From Ananas comosus (taxonomy: Eukaryota > Streptophyta > Magnoliopsida > Poales > Bromeliaceae): 64,000 bases of DNA. The notes under the pieces were generated by a model, which was given only the letters and a program-made list of their open reading frames with translations, had not been told where the DNA came from and did not search any database. Position 1 is the stretch's first letter, and each line of letters starts with the position of its first letter. Positions 55,397 to 64,000 of this stretch are shown here, piece by piece. The stretch lies in contig NC_033641.1 of NCBI RefSeq assembly GCF_001540865.1, positions 7,824,273 through 7,888,272 of the forward strand. Reading direction: 5' to 3'. Made by a program: the position numbers and the translations under genes.

Positions 55397-58300
55397 ATGG
55401 GCCGGAGCAGAGCCCCTGTCGCAGAGACAAGCACGGTGGCGCAACCATCAACAGCACAGCTCGCGGCGCTGGCAGATAACGAAGGACAAGGCGAATCAGA
55501 TAGGCACAAGAGCAATCGCGAGAGACTCGTCGACTTGGAGGCCCAGCTTACTCGACTTGACGAGAAAGTGACAAAGGCGTCTACGCATGAGCAACGGATC
55601 GCCATGCTTGAGGCGACGCTCACTCAACTCGTCGAGTCAGTGACTGAGCTGCAGGATAACACGAAGGAGGCGGTCCATCACTTGAAGGAGCAGACCATCG
55701 AATTGTTTGCACGTGTCGGACTGCTGACAAGGGCCATGGGCAATGCTCCTCCCGCACCCCAAGGTGGCGGGCACGCGGGGCGTGTTCGAGTGCCGGAACC
55801 GCGGAGCTTTCGTGGAGCTCGTGATGCGAAAGAGCTCGAGAACTTTCTATTCGACATGGAACAGTACTTCCGTGTCGTCCAACCCGACACTGAGGAGTCG
55901 AAGGTCACGTTTGCGACGATGTACCTCGACGGAGATGCCAAGCTATGGTGGAGGACCCGATACGAGGACATTCAGGAAGGTCGCTGTACCATCGACACTT
56001 GGGAGGACCTAAAGAAGGAGTTAAAGGCTCAGTTTCTTCCTGAAAATGTCGAGTTTATCGCGCGACGGAATTTGCGACGACTCCAGCAGACGGGGTCCAT
56101 TCGAGAGTATGTCAAGCAATTCTCCGCGTTGATGCTGGATATCCGAGATATGTCCGAGAAAGACAAACTCTTTCATTTTCTCGAAGGACTGAAACCTTGG
56201 GCGCAGGCGGAACTGCGTCGCCAGAACATCAAGGACTTAGCTGCGGCCCAGGGAGCGGCTGAGCGGCTGACCGACTACTCGCCGCCGGAGCACCCCAAGA
56301 AGAAACCCGTGGGCAACAACCCCAAAACCCACAACCAGAAGGCAAAGGGTAAGGGACTGACATCCACGGAGCGAAAAGGGGTAGGGTCCAAGAGTCCGAA
56401 GAATTTCAAGAGCCCTGAAGAGGGTTGCTTCCTTTGTGGGGGTCCACACTTTGTCAGAGCGTGCCCTCAGAGGAAGTCCCTCAATGCAGTGCAGACGAAG
56501 GAACCCGAATCCGACGAAGAGGAAGAGGCAGCTGAGACAGGAAGCATCCGGATGGGGGCACTCCGGTTGCTCAATGCACTCAAAGGTCAAGTGGGGGAGA
56601 AGAAGAAGACCCCGCTGCCGAGGGAGAGTAAACATAGTGAGCTGATGTATGTGGACATCAAGCTCAATGGAAAGACAACAAGGGCAATGGTGGATACAGG
56701 TGCTACCCACAACTTCATTGCGACTGGTGAAGCTGAACGTCTTGGACTTGCACTGAGCAAGGATGGGAGTCGCATGAAAGCAGTAAATTCGAAGGCCCAA
56801 CCTATCGCGGGTCTTGCGAAGGAGGTACCTGTCAGCATCGGCTCGTGGACAGGTAAAGCCAATTTCATGTCGGTGCCGCTGGATGATTTCCAAGTCATCC
56901 TCGGGATGGAGTTTCTTCAGACGGCTAGAGGAGTACCCATGCCATTCTTGGATGCCCTCTGCATGATGGGTGACGATTCTCCATGTGTCGTTCCGGTAGT
57001 GCGGAAGACAACGGATGCCCGACAGATTTCAGCGCTCCAGCTCAAGAAGGGCGTGAAGAGGGGCGAGCTGACTTATGTAGCGGCGTTGAAGTTGGAGACT
57101 GGGAGTGGGGACGAGACCCCGACGCCACCTGTAGTGGCGAAACTCTTGAAGGAGTTCAAGGATGTCATGCCCCCAGAACTACCAAAATCTTTACCTCCCC
57201 GACGAGCAGTAGACCACCGGATCGAGCTCGAGCCTGGCACGAGGGCCCCGGCTCGCTCTCCCTACCGTATGTCTCCTCCGGAGTTGGCAGAACTTCGGAA
57301 GCAACTAGATGAGCTGCTTAAAGGCGGTCTTATTCGCAGCTCGAAAGCACCGTTCGGAGCCCCTGTACTTTTCCAAAAGAAGCATGATGGCAGTCTGCGG
57401 CTATGTGTGGATTATCGGGCTCTGAACAAGGCAACCATCAAGAACAAGTACCCAATCCCACTCATTGCGGACTTGTTTGATCAATTGGGGAAGGCGCGGT
57501 ACTTCTCCAAACTGGACTTGCGATCAGGCTACTGGCAGGTCCGGATTGCGGAAGGTGACGAGGCGAAGACAACATGTGTCACAAGGTATGGGGCGTTCGA
57601 ATTCTTGGTGATGCCGTTTGGGCTTACGAATGCCCCAGCTACGTTCTGTACCCTGATGAACAACCTGTTTCACGACCATCTAGACAAATTTGTGGTGATC
57701 TATCTGGATGACATTGTCGTGTACAGCAAGACCTTGGAGGAGCATGTTGAACACCTCCGCATCGTCTTCCAGACATTAAAGGAGCACTCCCTCTATGTGA
57801 AGAAGGAGAAATGTTACTTTGCTCAGAAGGAGATCATGTTCTTGGGCCATCGAGTGGGTGGTGGCCTAATTGGAATGGATGAGGAGAAAATTCGTGCCAT
57901 AAAAGAGTGGAGAGCGCCGACAAGAGTAACGGAATTACGCTCGTTCCTTGGACTTGTGAACTACTATCGGCGCTTCATTAGCAGCTACTCGCGGAGGGCT
58001 GCACCATTGACGGACCTGCTACGAAAGGACCGGGCATGGAGGTGGTCCGACGAGTGTCAGAAAGCCTTTGATGACTTGAAGGCTGCGGTGATGGAGGAGC
58101 CAGTACTACGTCTACCTGATCACTCACTCCCGTTCGAAGTCCATACAGACGCCTCGGATTATGCTATTGGGGGGGTACTCGTCCAAGATGGCCACCCTGT
58201 AGCCTTCGAGAGCCGAAAGCTGAATGACACCGAGCGGCGGTACGCGACCCATGAGAAGGAGATGACAGCAGTGGTGCATTGTCTCCGGGTATGGAGGCAC

Positions 58301-59629
58301 TATCTCCTGGGATCCCGATTTGTGGTCAAGACAGACAACGTCGCTCTGAGTTACTTTCAGACTCAGAAGATGCTCACTCCGAAACAGGCGAGATGGCAAG
58401 ACTTCCTAGCAGAGTTCGACATGGTTTTGGAGTACAAGCCAGGACGATGTAACCAAGTCGCTGACGCTCTCAGCAGAAAGGCCGAACTTGCCGCTCTTAA
58501 AACTCTGTCGAATGAGAGGGCAAGTCAAGTACAAGCGACTTTGCAAGAGAGGATTCGTGAAGGGTTGAGGAAGGATCCCATGACAGTGACTCTCAAGCAA
58601 TTGATCGATGAAGGCAAGGCGCAAAGATTCTGGATCCAGGATGGCCTCATCAAAACAAAGGGGGATCGAGTGTACGTGCCGCGGGCGGGAAACTTGAGGA
58701 GAGAACTGCTCCAGGAGTGTCACGACACTCTGTGGGCAGGCCACCCGGGCGTACATCGGACCCTGGCCCTTATGGAGAGGGCCTATTATTGGCCGAAAAT
58801 GGGGGAGGACATTGAAGAATATGTACGCACATGTCTCACATGCCAGCAAGACAAGGTGGAGCGAGAGAAGCCGTGTGGGCTGCTGAAGCCCTTACCAGCG
58901 CCGGAGCGGCCGTGGGAGAGCGTCTCCCTGGACTTCATCTCCAGTCTGCCAAAGGTGGGGGAGTTCGGTTCGATTCTCGTTATAGTGGACCGATTTTCGA
59001 AGTATGCCACTTTCATCCCCGCACCCATAAGTTGTACTGCTGAGGAGACGGCGCGGCTATTTTTGAAGCATGTGGTGAAGTATTGGGGAGTCCCACAGAA
59101 CATCATCAGTGATAGGGATTCCCGCTTCCTCGGGCGGCTATGGACAGAGCTCTTCAAGCTCTTGGGTTCCAAGCTATACTTCTCCACCAGCCTACACCCC
59201 CAGACGGACGGCCAAACTGAAAGAATAAATGCTCTACTCGAGCAATATCTGCGGCACTTCGTAAGTGCCAACCAACGAGACTGGGTGAAGCTACTTGATG
59301 TAGCCCAGTTCTCGTACAACCTGCAGCGGAGCTCTGCGACCAACAAAAGCCCCTTCGAGACCATTACCGGCCAGCAACCTTCAACACCTCATACCTTGGT
59401 CATCGGGTACACCGGCAGCAGCCCCTCAGCTTACCACCTTGCCAAGGAGTGGCATCGTAATGCTGAGATCGCCCGAGCCTACTTGGAGAAGGCGGCTAGA
59501 ACGATGAAGAAGTGGGCCGATAAGGATAGGCGGCCTCGAGACTACAGCAAAGGCCGTGCTGGTCAAGCTCCAACCAGCATCCCTGAGAGTGTTCCGAAAG
59601 GTACACAAGGGTTTGGTCCGGAAGTATGA
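55397..59629 (+). CDS. Chromovirus gag-pol polyprotein (gag, protease, RT, RNase H, integrase)
   Basis: One frame of about 1410 codons from the first ATG. Order: a coiled-coil-like N-terminus; the gag capsid region (about 55800-56270); a zinc knuckle CxxCxxxHxxxxC at 56426-56464, one residue shorter than the usual CxxCxxxxHxxxxC; the protease with DTG at 56693-56701; the reverse transcriptase with YLDD at 57701-57712; RNase H from about 58140; the integrase HHCC zinc region from about 58705; and the integrase core with its D, D and E through about 59220. The frame then runs out of its family pattern near 59550 and stops at 59629, because a net +1 shift moves the last part into another frame. 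Gag and pol are in one frame, as is common in plant chromoviruses. It is intact up to the integrase C-terminus. Confidence 0.93.
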   Translation: MGRSRAPVAETSTVAQPSTAQLAALADNEGQGESDRHKSNRERLVDLEAQLTRLDEKVTKASTHEQRIAMLEATLTQLVESVTELQDNTKEAVHHLKEQTIELFARVGLLTRAMGNAPPAPQGGGHAGRVRVPEPRSFRGARDAKELENFLFDMEQYFRVVQPDTEESKVTFATMYLDGDAKLWWRTRYEDIQEGRCTIDTWEDLKKELKAQFLPENVEFIARRNLRRLQQTGSIREYVKQFSALMLDIRDMSEKDKLFHFLEGLKPWAQAELRRQNIKDLAAAQGAAERLTDYSPPEHPKKKPVGNNPKTHNQKAKGKGLTSTERKGVGSKSPKNFKSPEEGCFLCGGPHFVRACPQRKSLNAVQTKEPESDEEEEAAETGSIRMGALRLLNALKGQVGEKKKTPLPRESKHSELMYVDIKLNGKTTRAMVDTGATHNFIATGEAERLGLALSKDGSRMKAVNSKAQPIAGLAKEVPVSIGSWTGKANFMSVPLDDFQVILGMEFLQTARGVPMPFLDALCMMGDDSPCVVPVVRKTTDARQISALQLKKGVKRGELTYVAALKLETGSGDETPTPPVVAKLLKEFKDVMPPELPKSLPPRRAVDHRIELEPGTRAPARSPYRMSPPELAELRKQLDELLKGGLIRSSKAPFGAPVLFQKKHDGSLRLCVDYRALNKATIKNKYPIPLIADLFDQLGKARYFSKLDLRSGYWQVRIAEGDEAKTTCVTRYGAFEFLVMPFGLTNAPATFCTLMNNLFHDHLDKFVVIYLDDIVVYSKTLEEHVEHLRIVFQTLKEHSLYVKKEKCYFAQKEIMFLGHRVGGGLIGMDEEKIRAIKEWRAPTRVTELRSFLGLVNYYRRFISSYSRRAAPLTDLLRKDRAWRWSDECQKAFDDLKAAVMEEPVLRLPDHSLPFEVHTDASDYAIGGVLVQDGHPVAFESRKLNDTERRYATHEKEMTAVVHCLRVWRHYLLGSRFVVKTDNVALSYFQTQKMLTPKQARWQDFLAEFDMVLEYKPGRCNQVADALSRKAELAALKTLSNERASQVQATLQERIREGLRKDPMTVTLKQLIDEGKAQRFWIQDGLIKTKGDRVYVPRAGNLRRELLQECHDTLWAGHPGVHRTLALMERAYYWPKMGEDIEEYVRTCLTCQQDKVEREKPCGLLKPLPAPERPWESVSLDFISSLPKVGEFGSILVIVDRFSKYATFIPAPISCTAEETARLFLKHVVKYWGVPQNIISDRDSRFLGRLWTELFKLLGSKLYFSTSLHPQTDGQTERINALLEQYLRHFVSANQRDWVKLLDVAQFSYNLQRSSATNKSPFETITGQQPSTPHTLVIGYTGSSPSAYHLAKEWHRNAEIARAYLEKAARTMKKWADKDRRPRDYSKGRAGQAPTSIPESVPKGTQGFGPEV

Positions 59630-59999
59630 AGGCCCCTTTCCTATCGTGGGCAAGGTGGGAAAGGTCTCCTACCGCGTGCAGCTCCTGGCGTGGCTTAAAA
59701 TCCACCCGGTGTTCCATACGAGCTGCCTGAAGCCCTACCATGCCGACCGTGAAGATCCCTCAAGGAACAGCTCGACTCGCCCCACCCCCACCATTTTCTC
59801 AGTCGAGAGGCGAGTTGACAACATTCTGGCGGACAGAGTGCGGAAGCTACCCAGTGGAGCAGCTGAAAGGGAGTTCCTTGTCCAGTGGAAGAACCTGCCG
59901 AAGGCTGAAGCCAGTTGGGAGCGTGAGGATGCACTTCGGCATGAAGAAGACAAGATCAGGGAGTACCAGCAGAAGACCTTGACGGACACGTCGGGATGA
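59551..59999 (+). pseudogene. Out-of-frame integrase C-terminus with chromodomain
   Basis: The continuation of the integrase C-terminal domain ([22 protein letters not shown]) and a chromodomain (VERRVDNILADRV, then EFLVQWKNLPKAEASWERED) lies in the next frame, ending at the stop in 59997-59999. Chromodomains steer chromoviruses to marked chromatin. The shift, a single inserted base or two lost bases around 59545-59556, separates this tail from the polyprotein. It could be a real lesion or a sequencing error. Confidence 0.85.
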
Positions 60000-60053
60000 A
60001 CAAAGCACGCAAGGTGGTACAAGCTGAAGACCTCGACGAGGGCGTCGAGGAAT

Positions 60054-60067
60054 CAAGTGGGGGAGTC
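60054..60067 (+). other. Polypurine tract of the chromovirus
   Basis: CAAGTGGGGGAGTC stands immediately before TGTCAGGG of the 3' LTR, where plus-strand priming takes place. Confidence 0.7.
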
Positions 60068-60749
60068 TGTCAGGGCCCTTTTTAGTTGTCAACAGCCCTG
60101 ACCTTGTCAATAACATTGAGTTTGTAAAGAGTCTGTAAATGTTGTGTCGGGCAAGACTTCGACATAGGATTTTCCTTATTTTGGATGGGCATTGCATGTA
60201 AATTGGCATCCGGTTGGCTACCCGCGGGTTCACTTGTGCTACACATCCAAGGGGACATAGGTTTCGCTAACGATAGCCGCTTATGCGACGGATTGAGCCG
60301 GACGCGTGTCGGACATGGGTCGGCGGCCTATTTTCCCATGGATGTGCGGAGTGGGAAAACGTACCCCTCGGTGAGCACCTTTGTACCCCCGGGGTGCCAA
60401 ATGGGTGGATGCTAATATAGGGTAGTACGGGAAGGTTGGGTGAGACGTATTAAGTGAGCCCGCTTCGCTAAAAGCGTAGTGTCTTGGTGATCATTTTGCC
60501 CTCACCGGCCATGCCCGACCAAGTCGAGTCTTGTGCCTTTCGCTTGTAGTCCAACTTTTCGTTATCAATAAAATACTCGTTGTTTGTGCCAATTTGCAGG
60601 ATCCCTTTACGTGCTTTCTCTCGATTCTCGGTCGTTGCCAATTTGCGAAGTTGCGCCTTGGGACGGTTTGGCTTGGCTGGCTCGTTTTGTGCAGGTGACA
60701 GACGAGCGCCGCGCGGGCTTTTCGACAAAAAGTCATTAGACCCGTGACA
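60068..60749 (+). repeat. 3' LTR of the chromovirus
   Basis: 682 bp, same length as the 5' LTR without indels. It ends CCCGTGACA before the ATAG duplication. Confidence 0.95.
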
Positions 60750-60957
60750 ATAGGGCAAGATACTAATTCATTTAAGCCAACCAGAACCTGATGCTTTAAA
60801 GTGTTAGAAAATTAAAAATGATAGTAAATTAATTTGATACAATATATGATTCATATGACAACAGTTTTTTAAAGCGTCAGTATTTATTATATTGTAAGAA
60901 CCCTTTGTCCAAGCATCTTCTAAAAAGTATACTTATATTGAGATTTTGTTTGTAGTG

Positions 60958-62045
60958 ATCTCTAAACATTTTATCCAAATTTCATCTTGCATTTTTGTTT
61001 TTTGTTATTCTTTTTTGCATTTAAAATTGATTAAAGCATAGTTGGTTAAACTTTTCTGAGCTTATTTTATTTTTAGTGACAGAAACTCTTTTTATTCTAA
61101 AGTTTTTGTTAATTAGAGTGGGTTGCGCCTACTCGCCATCTTTCTGTCAATAAATTTAACATTAGATAACAAAACTGACCAATTAAAACAATATCTTTAT
61201 CTATTATACTATTATAGAGTAGCAGGTTTTGAGTTTAAATTCTATTTATTTCTTAGTTTTACCTAATCAATTTTCTTTCCATTAAACTCAATTAACCTTC
61301 TTCAGCGAATAAAAAGTTTTAGGGATAATTGTATATAGCTCCATACAAAAATATTAAATAGCAAATATATTTCTATAAAATTTAAATTACCAGATTTATT
61401 CTTTCGAAAGTCCTCTCGACTGTAAATATATTGTTATGTTACCAAAATTTAGATAACTACGAGTTAGAAAAGCTAATCACAGTTAGCTAAGAGGAAAAAT
61501 ACCTTTTAACTCTTTATTTAAGTTTCGTCATCTTTCACGCCCTCTTCTCTTTATCCATGGCTGTGGCAATCTCAAGGTGAGGCCTTGGTCGTGAAAAAAA
61601 TAAGACATTGTATCTGTTGTGGCAAAGGCGAGGGGAGAGAAAGAAAGAAAGCTTTTTGTAGAATAAATTTGTTAGGATAAAATAATTTTACTCACCCACT
61701 TTTAGAAAATTGATGGTGAATCAAACGGCAGAGACATATATGAACGAACCAGAATTTTTGGCGAAATATATTTGTAAAACAGAGAATTTTGAAGGGATAA
61801 ATCTGATTATTTAAATTTTGTAAGGATTTATCTGTTATTTAATACTTTTACAGGAATCGATATTAAATTAACCTAAAGTTTTAAACTTAAATAAAAAAAG
61901 TGAGTGTTAAATATTGTTGGAAATAATAGGCAGCGGAAACTTACAAACCGGATAGCCAACGTATCCGGAAGCCCGAATCGGATCGGATTACTTGTTTTAC
62001 AAGCCTTCTTGAATCGTTCTTGTCTCGAAAAATGGTTGTCTCACA
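60958..62045. other. AT-rich stretch between the nested elements and the second UGT half
   Basis: Mostly AT-rich with no gene. The last 130 bp, from TGTTGGAAATAATAGGCAGC near 61915 to GTTGTCTCACA, could be a small LTR remnant, or simply the intron end with CACAG as acceptor. Confidence 0.4.
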
Positions 62046-63212
62046 GGTACGAGATGATCCGCCGCTCAGCCCACCTCCTCGCCTCCTCGCTCCTATTTTC
62101 GAATCCTCATCCCTTCCGATCTCCGCCGTCGTCATCGACATCGCGCTGGCCTCCGCCGTCCTCCCCGTCGTCACCGCCAACTTAGGCCTCAAGAGCTACA
62201 TTCTGTTCACCACATCTGCCTCCATGCTTGCGCTCTACACGTACTTTCCAACTTATCTCGACGCCGCCGAACCCGGCTCGCCGATCGGTGACATTGATAT
62301 TCCGGGGCTGTGGCGAGTACCGAGAGCGTCCGTCGTGCCGGCGCTCCACGACGCTGACAATCTCTTCACAATCCAGTTCGTCAGCAACGGCCGCGCGCTC
62401 CCGCAAGCGGACGGAATTATAGTGAATACGTTCGATGGCTTCGAGCTAGAGGCGCTCGCCGCGCTGAGAGCGGGAAAAGTCACTCCTTCGCTCCCTCCGG
62501 TGATCGCAGTCGGTCCATTGCACCCACTGGGAGGCTCAAAGTCGGCGACGCCATTGCTGACGTAGTGGCTCAACGAGCAGCCCGCAGGGTCCGTAATCTA
62601 CGTGAGCTTCGGCAGCCGCACGGCAATGTCGAAGGCACAAATACAGCAACTACGGAGGGGCATCGAAGTAAGTGGCGTGCGGTTCCTGTGGGTGGTGAAG
62701 GGCAAAGCCGTCGATCGAGAGGATGATAGCGAAGTAGAGCAGTTGGTCGGCGGCGACGACGAGCAATTCTTATAGAGAGTGAAGGGGAGGGGAATGGTAG
62801 TAAAAGGATGGGTAGAGCAAGAGAGGGTGCTGGGCCATGTATCCGTCGGAGGGTTCTTGAGCCACTGCGGGTGGAATTCGGTAGCGGAGGCGGCAGTATT
62901 CGGGAAGCCGATATTGGCATGGCCAAGAGCAGCGGACCAGCGCGTGAACGCAGCGGTTGCGGTGGCGTGTGGGCTCGGGATGTGGGTGAGGGAGTGGAGT
63001 TGGGAGGCAGAGGAAGGGGTGGTGAGTGGGGAGGAGATTGGAAAGTGCATAAAAGAGCTGATGGCGAATGAGAAGCTAAAGGCATCGGCGGTGAGAGTGA
63101 GGGGGGGAGGGGGGGAGGCCGGGGGGGGGGGGGGGAGGCCGGCAGAGCTATACGTGCTAGAGGCAGCTCGCATGAGGGGTTGCAGCTGCTGATTAGCAGT
63201 CCGAACGTGTGA

Positions 63213-64000
63213 GAACAAGTTTTCTCTTATTGTTTGTGTATCGAATGTGGCTTTTCTATTTTGCTAAACAAAAGTTTTATACAAAGTTAACGTAGAAAGA
63301 AATAGCCGATTATTTATAATTTGAAAAATGTTTTGGATCCCTCGATTTAAAGTATCTCAATATCTATACCTATTTATTAGTCTCGAATAAAAGTTTCCAC
63401 GTGGCTGTTTTTCCTTCACTTTTGGTTGCGGGCTTCACTTGCTAGTAATTCCTGCCTTGAACTGAACCATCTCAACTGGCCCATCTCTTCCTCTTCTTTC
63501 TTCAAGACGAATTGGGCTAATTTGTAATATACTACATGTTAAATCATATTCTTCTTTTTGTAAAATCGATTTTTTTATTACCTTTTTTTTTTTTTTCTGA
63601 CTTTCACCTCTTTTAAACTAGCTTCTCTCCTCTTTTAAATAAGTTTTTTTTTTTTTAAATCGAACCAACTATTCTCTTCCTTTAAACCACTTTCTCATAT
63701 TTTCTTGAATCGAACTGGCTCATCTCATCCTTTGAACCTTTCTTGCCTATACCTTTCCCTTCCCCCCTTAGCATTTATTGTCATTTAATCTTTTTTTTTT
63801 CCCTCTTTAGCCTTTTCTTTTACCCCACAGTGGTTTTGGTGGCTCTTAGGTTTTCCTCTATCTCTCTCTCTCTCTTTCATGAGACCTTTCATTTTCTCAT
63901 TTGAGTCATCTCATTATTCTTCATCATTTAATCTCTTTTTTCTTTTCTTTTTTTTCTCAATTTGGCCTTTTTCTCTTACCTCTTCAGTAGTTTTGGTCCA
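63213..64000. other. Intergenic, pyrimidine-rich
   Basis: Long CT- and T-rich runs (63560-63990) with TCTTTTAAA and CCTTTGAACC-like words repeated irregularly. No frame or RNA gene recognised. Confidence 0.5.

Larger units (their letters stand above)
54682..60749 (+). mobile_element. Ty3/gypsy chromovirus, full length, young
   Basis: The 6068-bp element has LTRs at 54682-55363 and 60068-60749, both 682 bp, starting TGTCAGGG and ending CGTGACA. By eye they differ at about 7 positions, near 1 percent. A 4-bp duplication ATAG flanks it (54678-54681 and 60750-60753). The primer site TGGTATCAGAGC (55366-55377) fits initiator tRNA-Met, and a polypurine stretch CAAGTGGGGGAG precedes the 3' LTR. One frame covers gag to integrase; the chromodomain tail is in another frame. 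Clade (Galadriel- or Reina-like) is not resolved. Confidence 0.93.
54324..60957. mobile_element. Probable CACTA element holding repeat F and a chromovirus
   Basis: CACTAGAAAAAAAAAAAGAG at the left and TTTTGTTTGTAGTG at the right are CACTA-like ends. Subterminal words such as CCGACGTTTTAAAGTG and TTTTTTAAAGCGTCAG are near the two sides. The 3-bp flanks (TCT and ATC) do not match, so the termini are not proven. Confidence 0.4.
53993..63212 (+). pseudogene. UDP-glycosyltransferase (family 1, UGT708/C-glucosyltransferase-like), disrupted
   Basis: UGTs of this type move glucose from UDP-glucose to phenolics in the cytosol. The N-terminal part (53993-54270) has HVALIPSAGMGHLAPFCRLA with the catalytic-type His, and PTISAAESDR. 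The rest (62046-63212) has YEMIRRSAHLLA, PISAVVIDIALASAV, GSVIYVSFGSRTAMSK and the sugar-donor box starting WVEQERVLGHVSVGGFLSHC at 62809 and ending AWPRAADQ. Damage: TAG at 54131-54133 where CAG is expected, a frameshift near 62100, TAG at 62563-62565 and at 62773-62775 (GAG expected for both), and a frame loss in the G-run near 63100-63140. The two halves are separated by 54271-62045, which could be a GT-AG intron (phase fits exactly) or an insertion with GGTAC on both sides. Non-functional with good certainty; the subfamily is likely. Confidence 0.88.

Overview
This window is nuclear DNA of a flowering plant. The evidence is spliced genes with GT-AG introns, a malate synthase ending in a peroxisomal signal, a DUF212 gene, a plant-type UDP-glycosyltransferase (UGT), and the plant transposon classes Cassandra, chromovirus, hAT, MULE, CACTA and Helitron. 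GC-rich third codon positions in the malate synthase and UGT reading frames suggest a commelinid monocot. Pineapple or a relative is my guess from the style of the repeats, but I cannot prove a species.

Layout. At 1-4570 (+) is the 3' half of a RecQ helicase, RECQL5-like, with 12 exons visible. From 4571 to 27849 the DNA is repeats: a SINE; a foldback region with a broken LINE inside (6769-11497); a solo LTR (11778-12326); a Helitron-like piece; a dense cluster of two related-looking inverted-repeat families (A and B) between AT and GA microsatellites (13066-19800); and a degenerate minus-strand LTR retrotransposon (19966-25290). At 27850-36351 (+) is an intact five-exon DUF212 gene of 170 aa. 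Its introns 1 and 3 each hold a Cassandra element, whose LTRs carry the 5S rRNA promoter; the second Cassandra is opened by a solo LTR, which is itself opened by a MULE-type MITE. At 40223-45263 (-) is an intact four-exon malate synthase of 563 aa ending in SRL.

From 45264 to 53992 lie more nested repeats. A SINE is split in its tRNA-like B box by a 621-bp solo LTR, and a hAT MITE is split by a family B element. At 53993-63212 (+) is a UGT of UGT708-like type that has become a pseudogene. It is interrupted by 7.8 kb holding a probable CACTA element, an unassigned repeat and a young 6068-bp chromovirus whose 682-bp LTRs differ at about 7 sites. The last 0.8 kb is pyrimidine-rich with no gene.

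The three host genes with open frames do not form a pathway: DNA repair, an uncharacterised DUF212 protein and the glyoxylate cycle are simply neighbours. The main value of the window is its legible insertion history, because many target-site duplications can be read exactly. I found no convincing new gene system. The least explained features are the A and B families beside TA and GA microsatellites, and the GC-rich passenger segments inside long-armed foldback elements.
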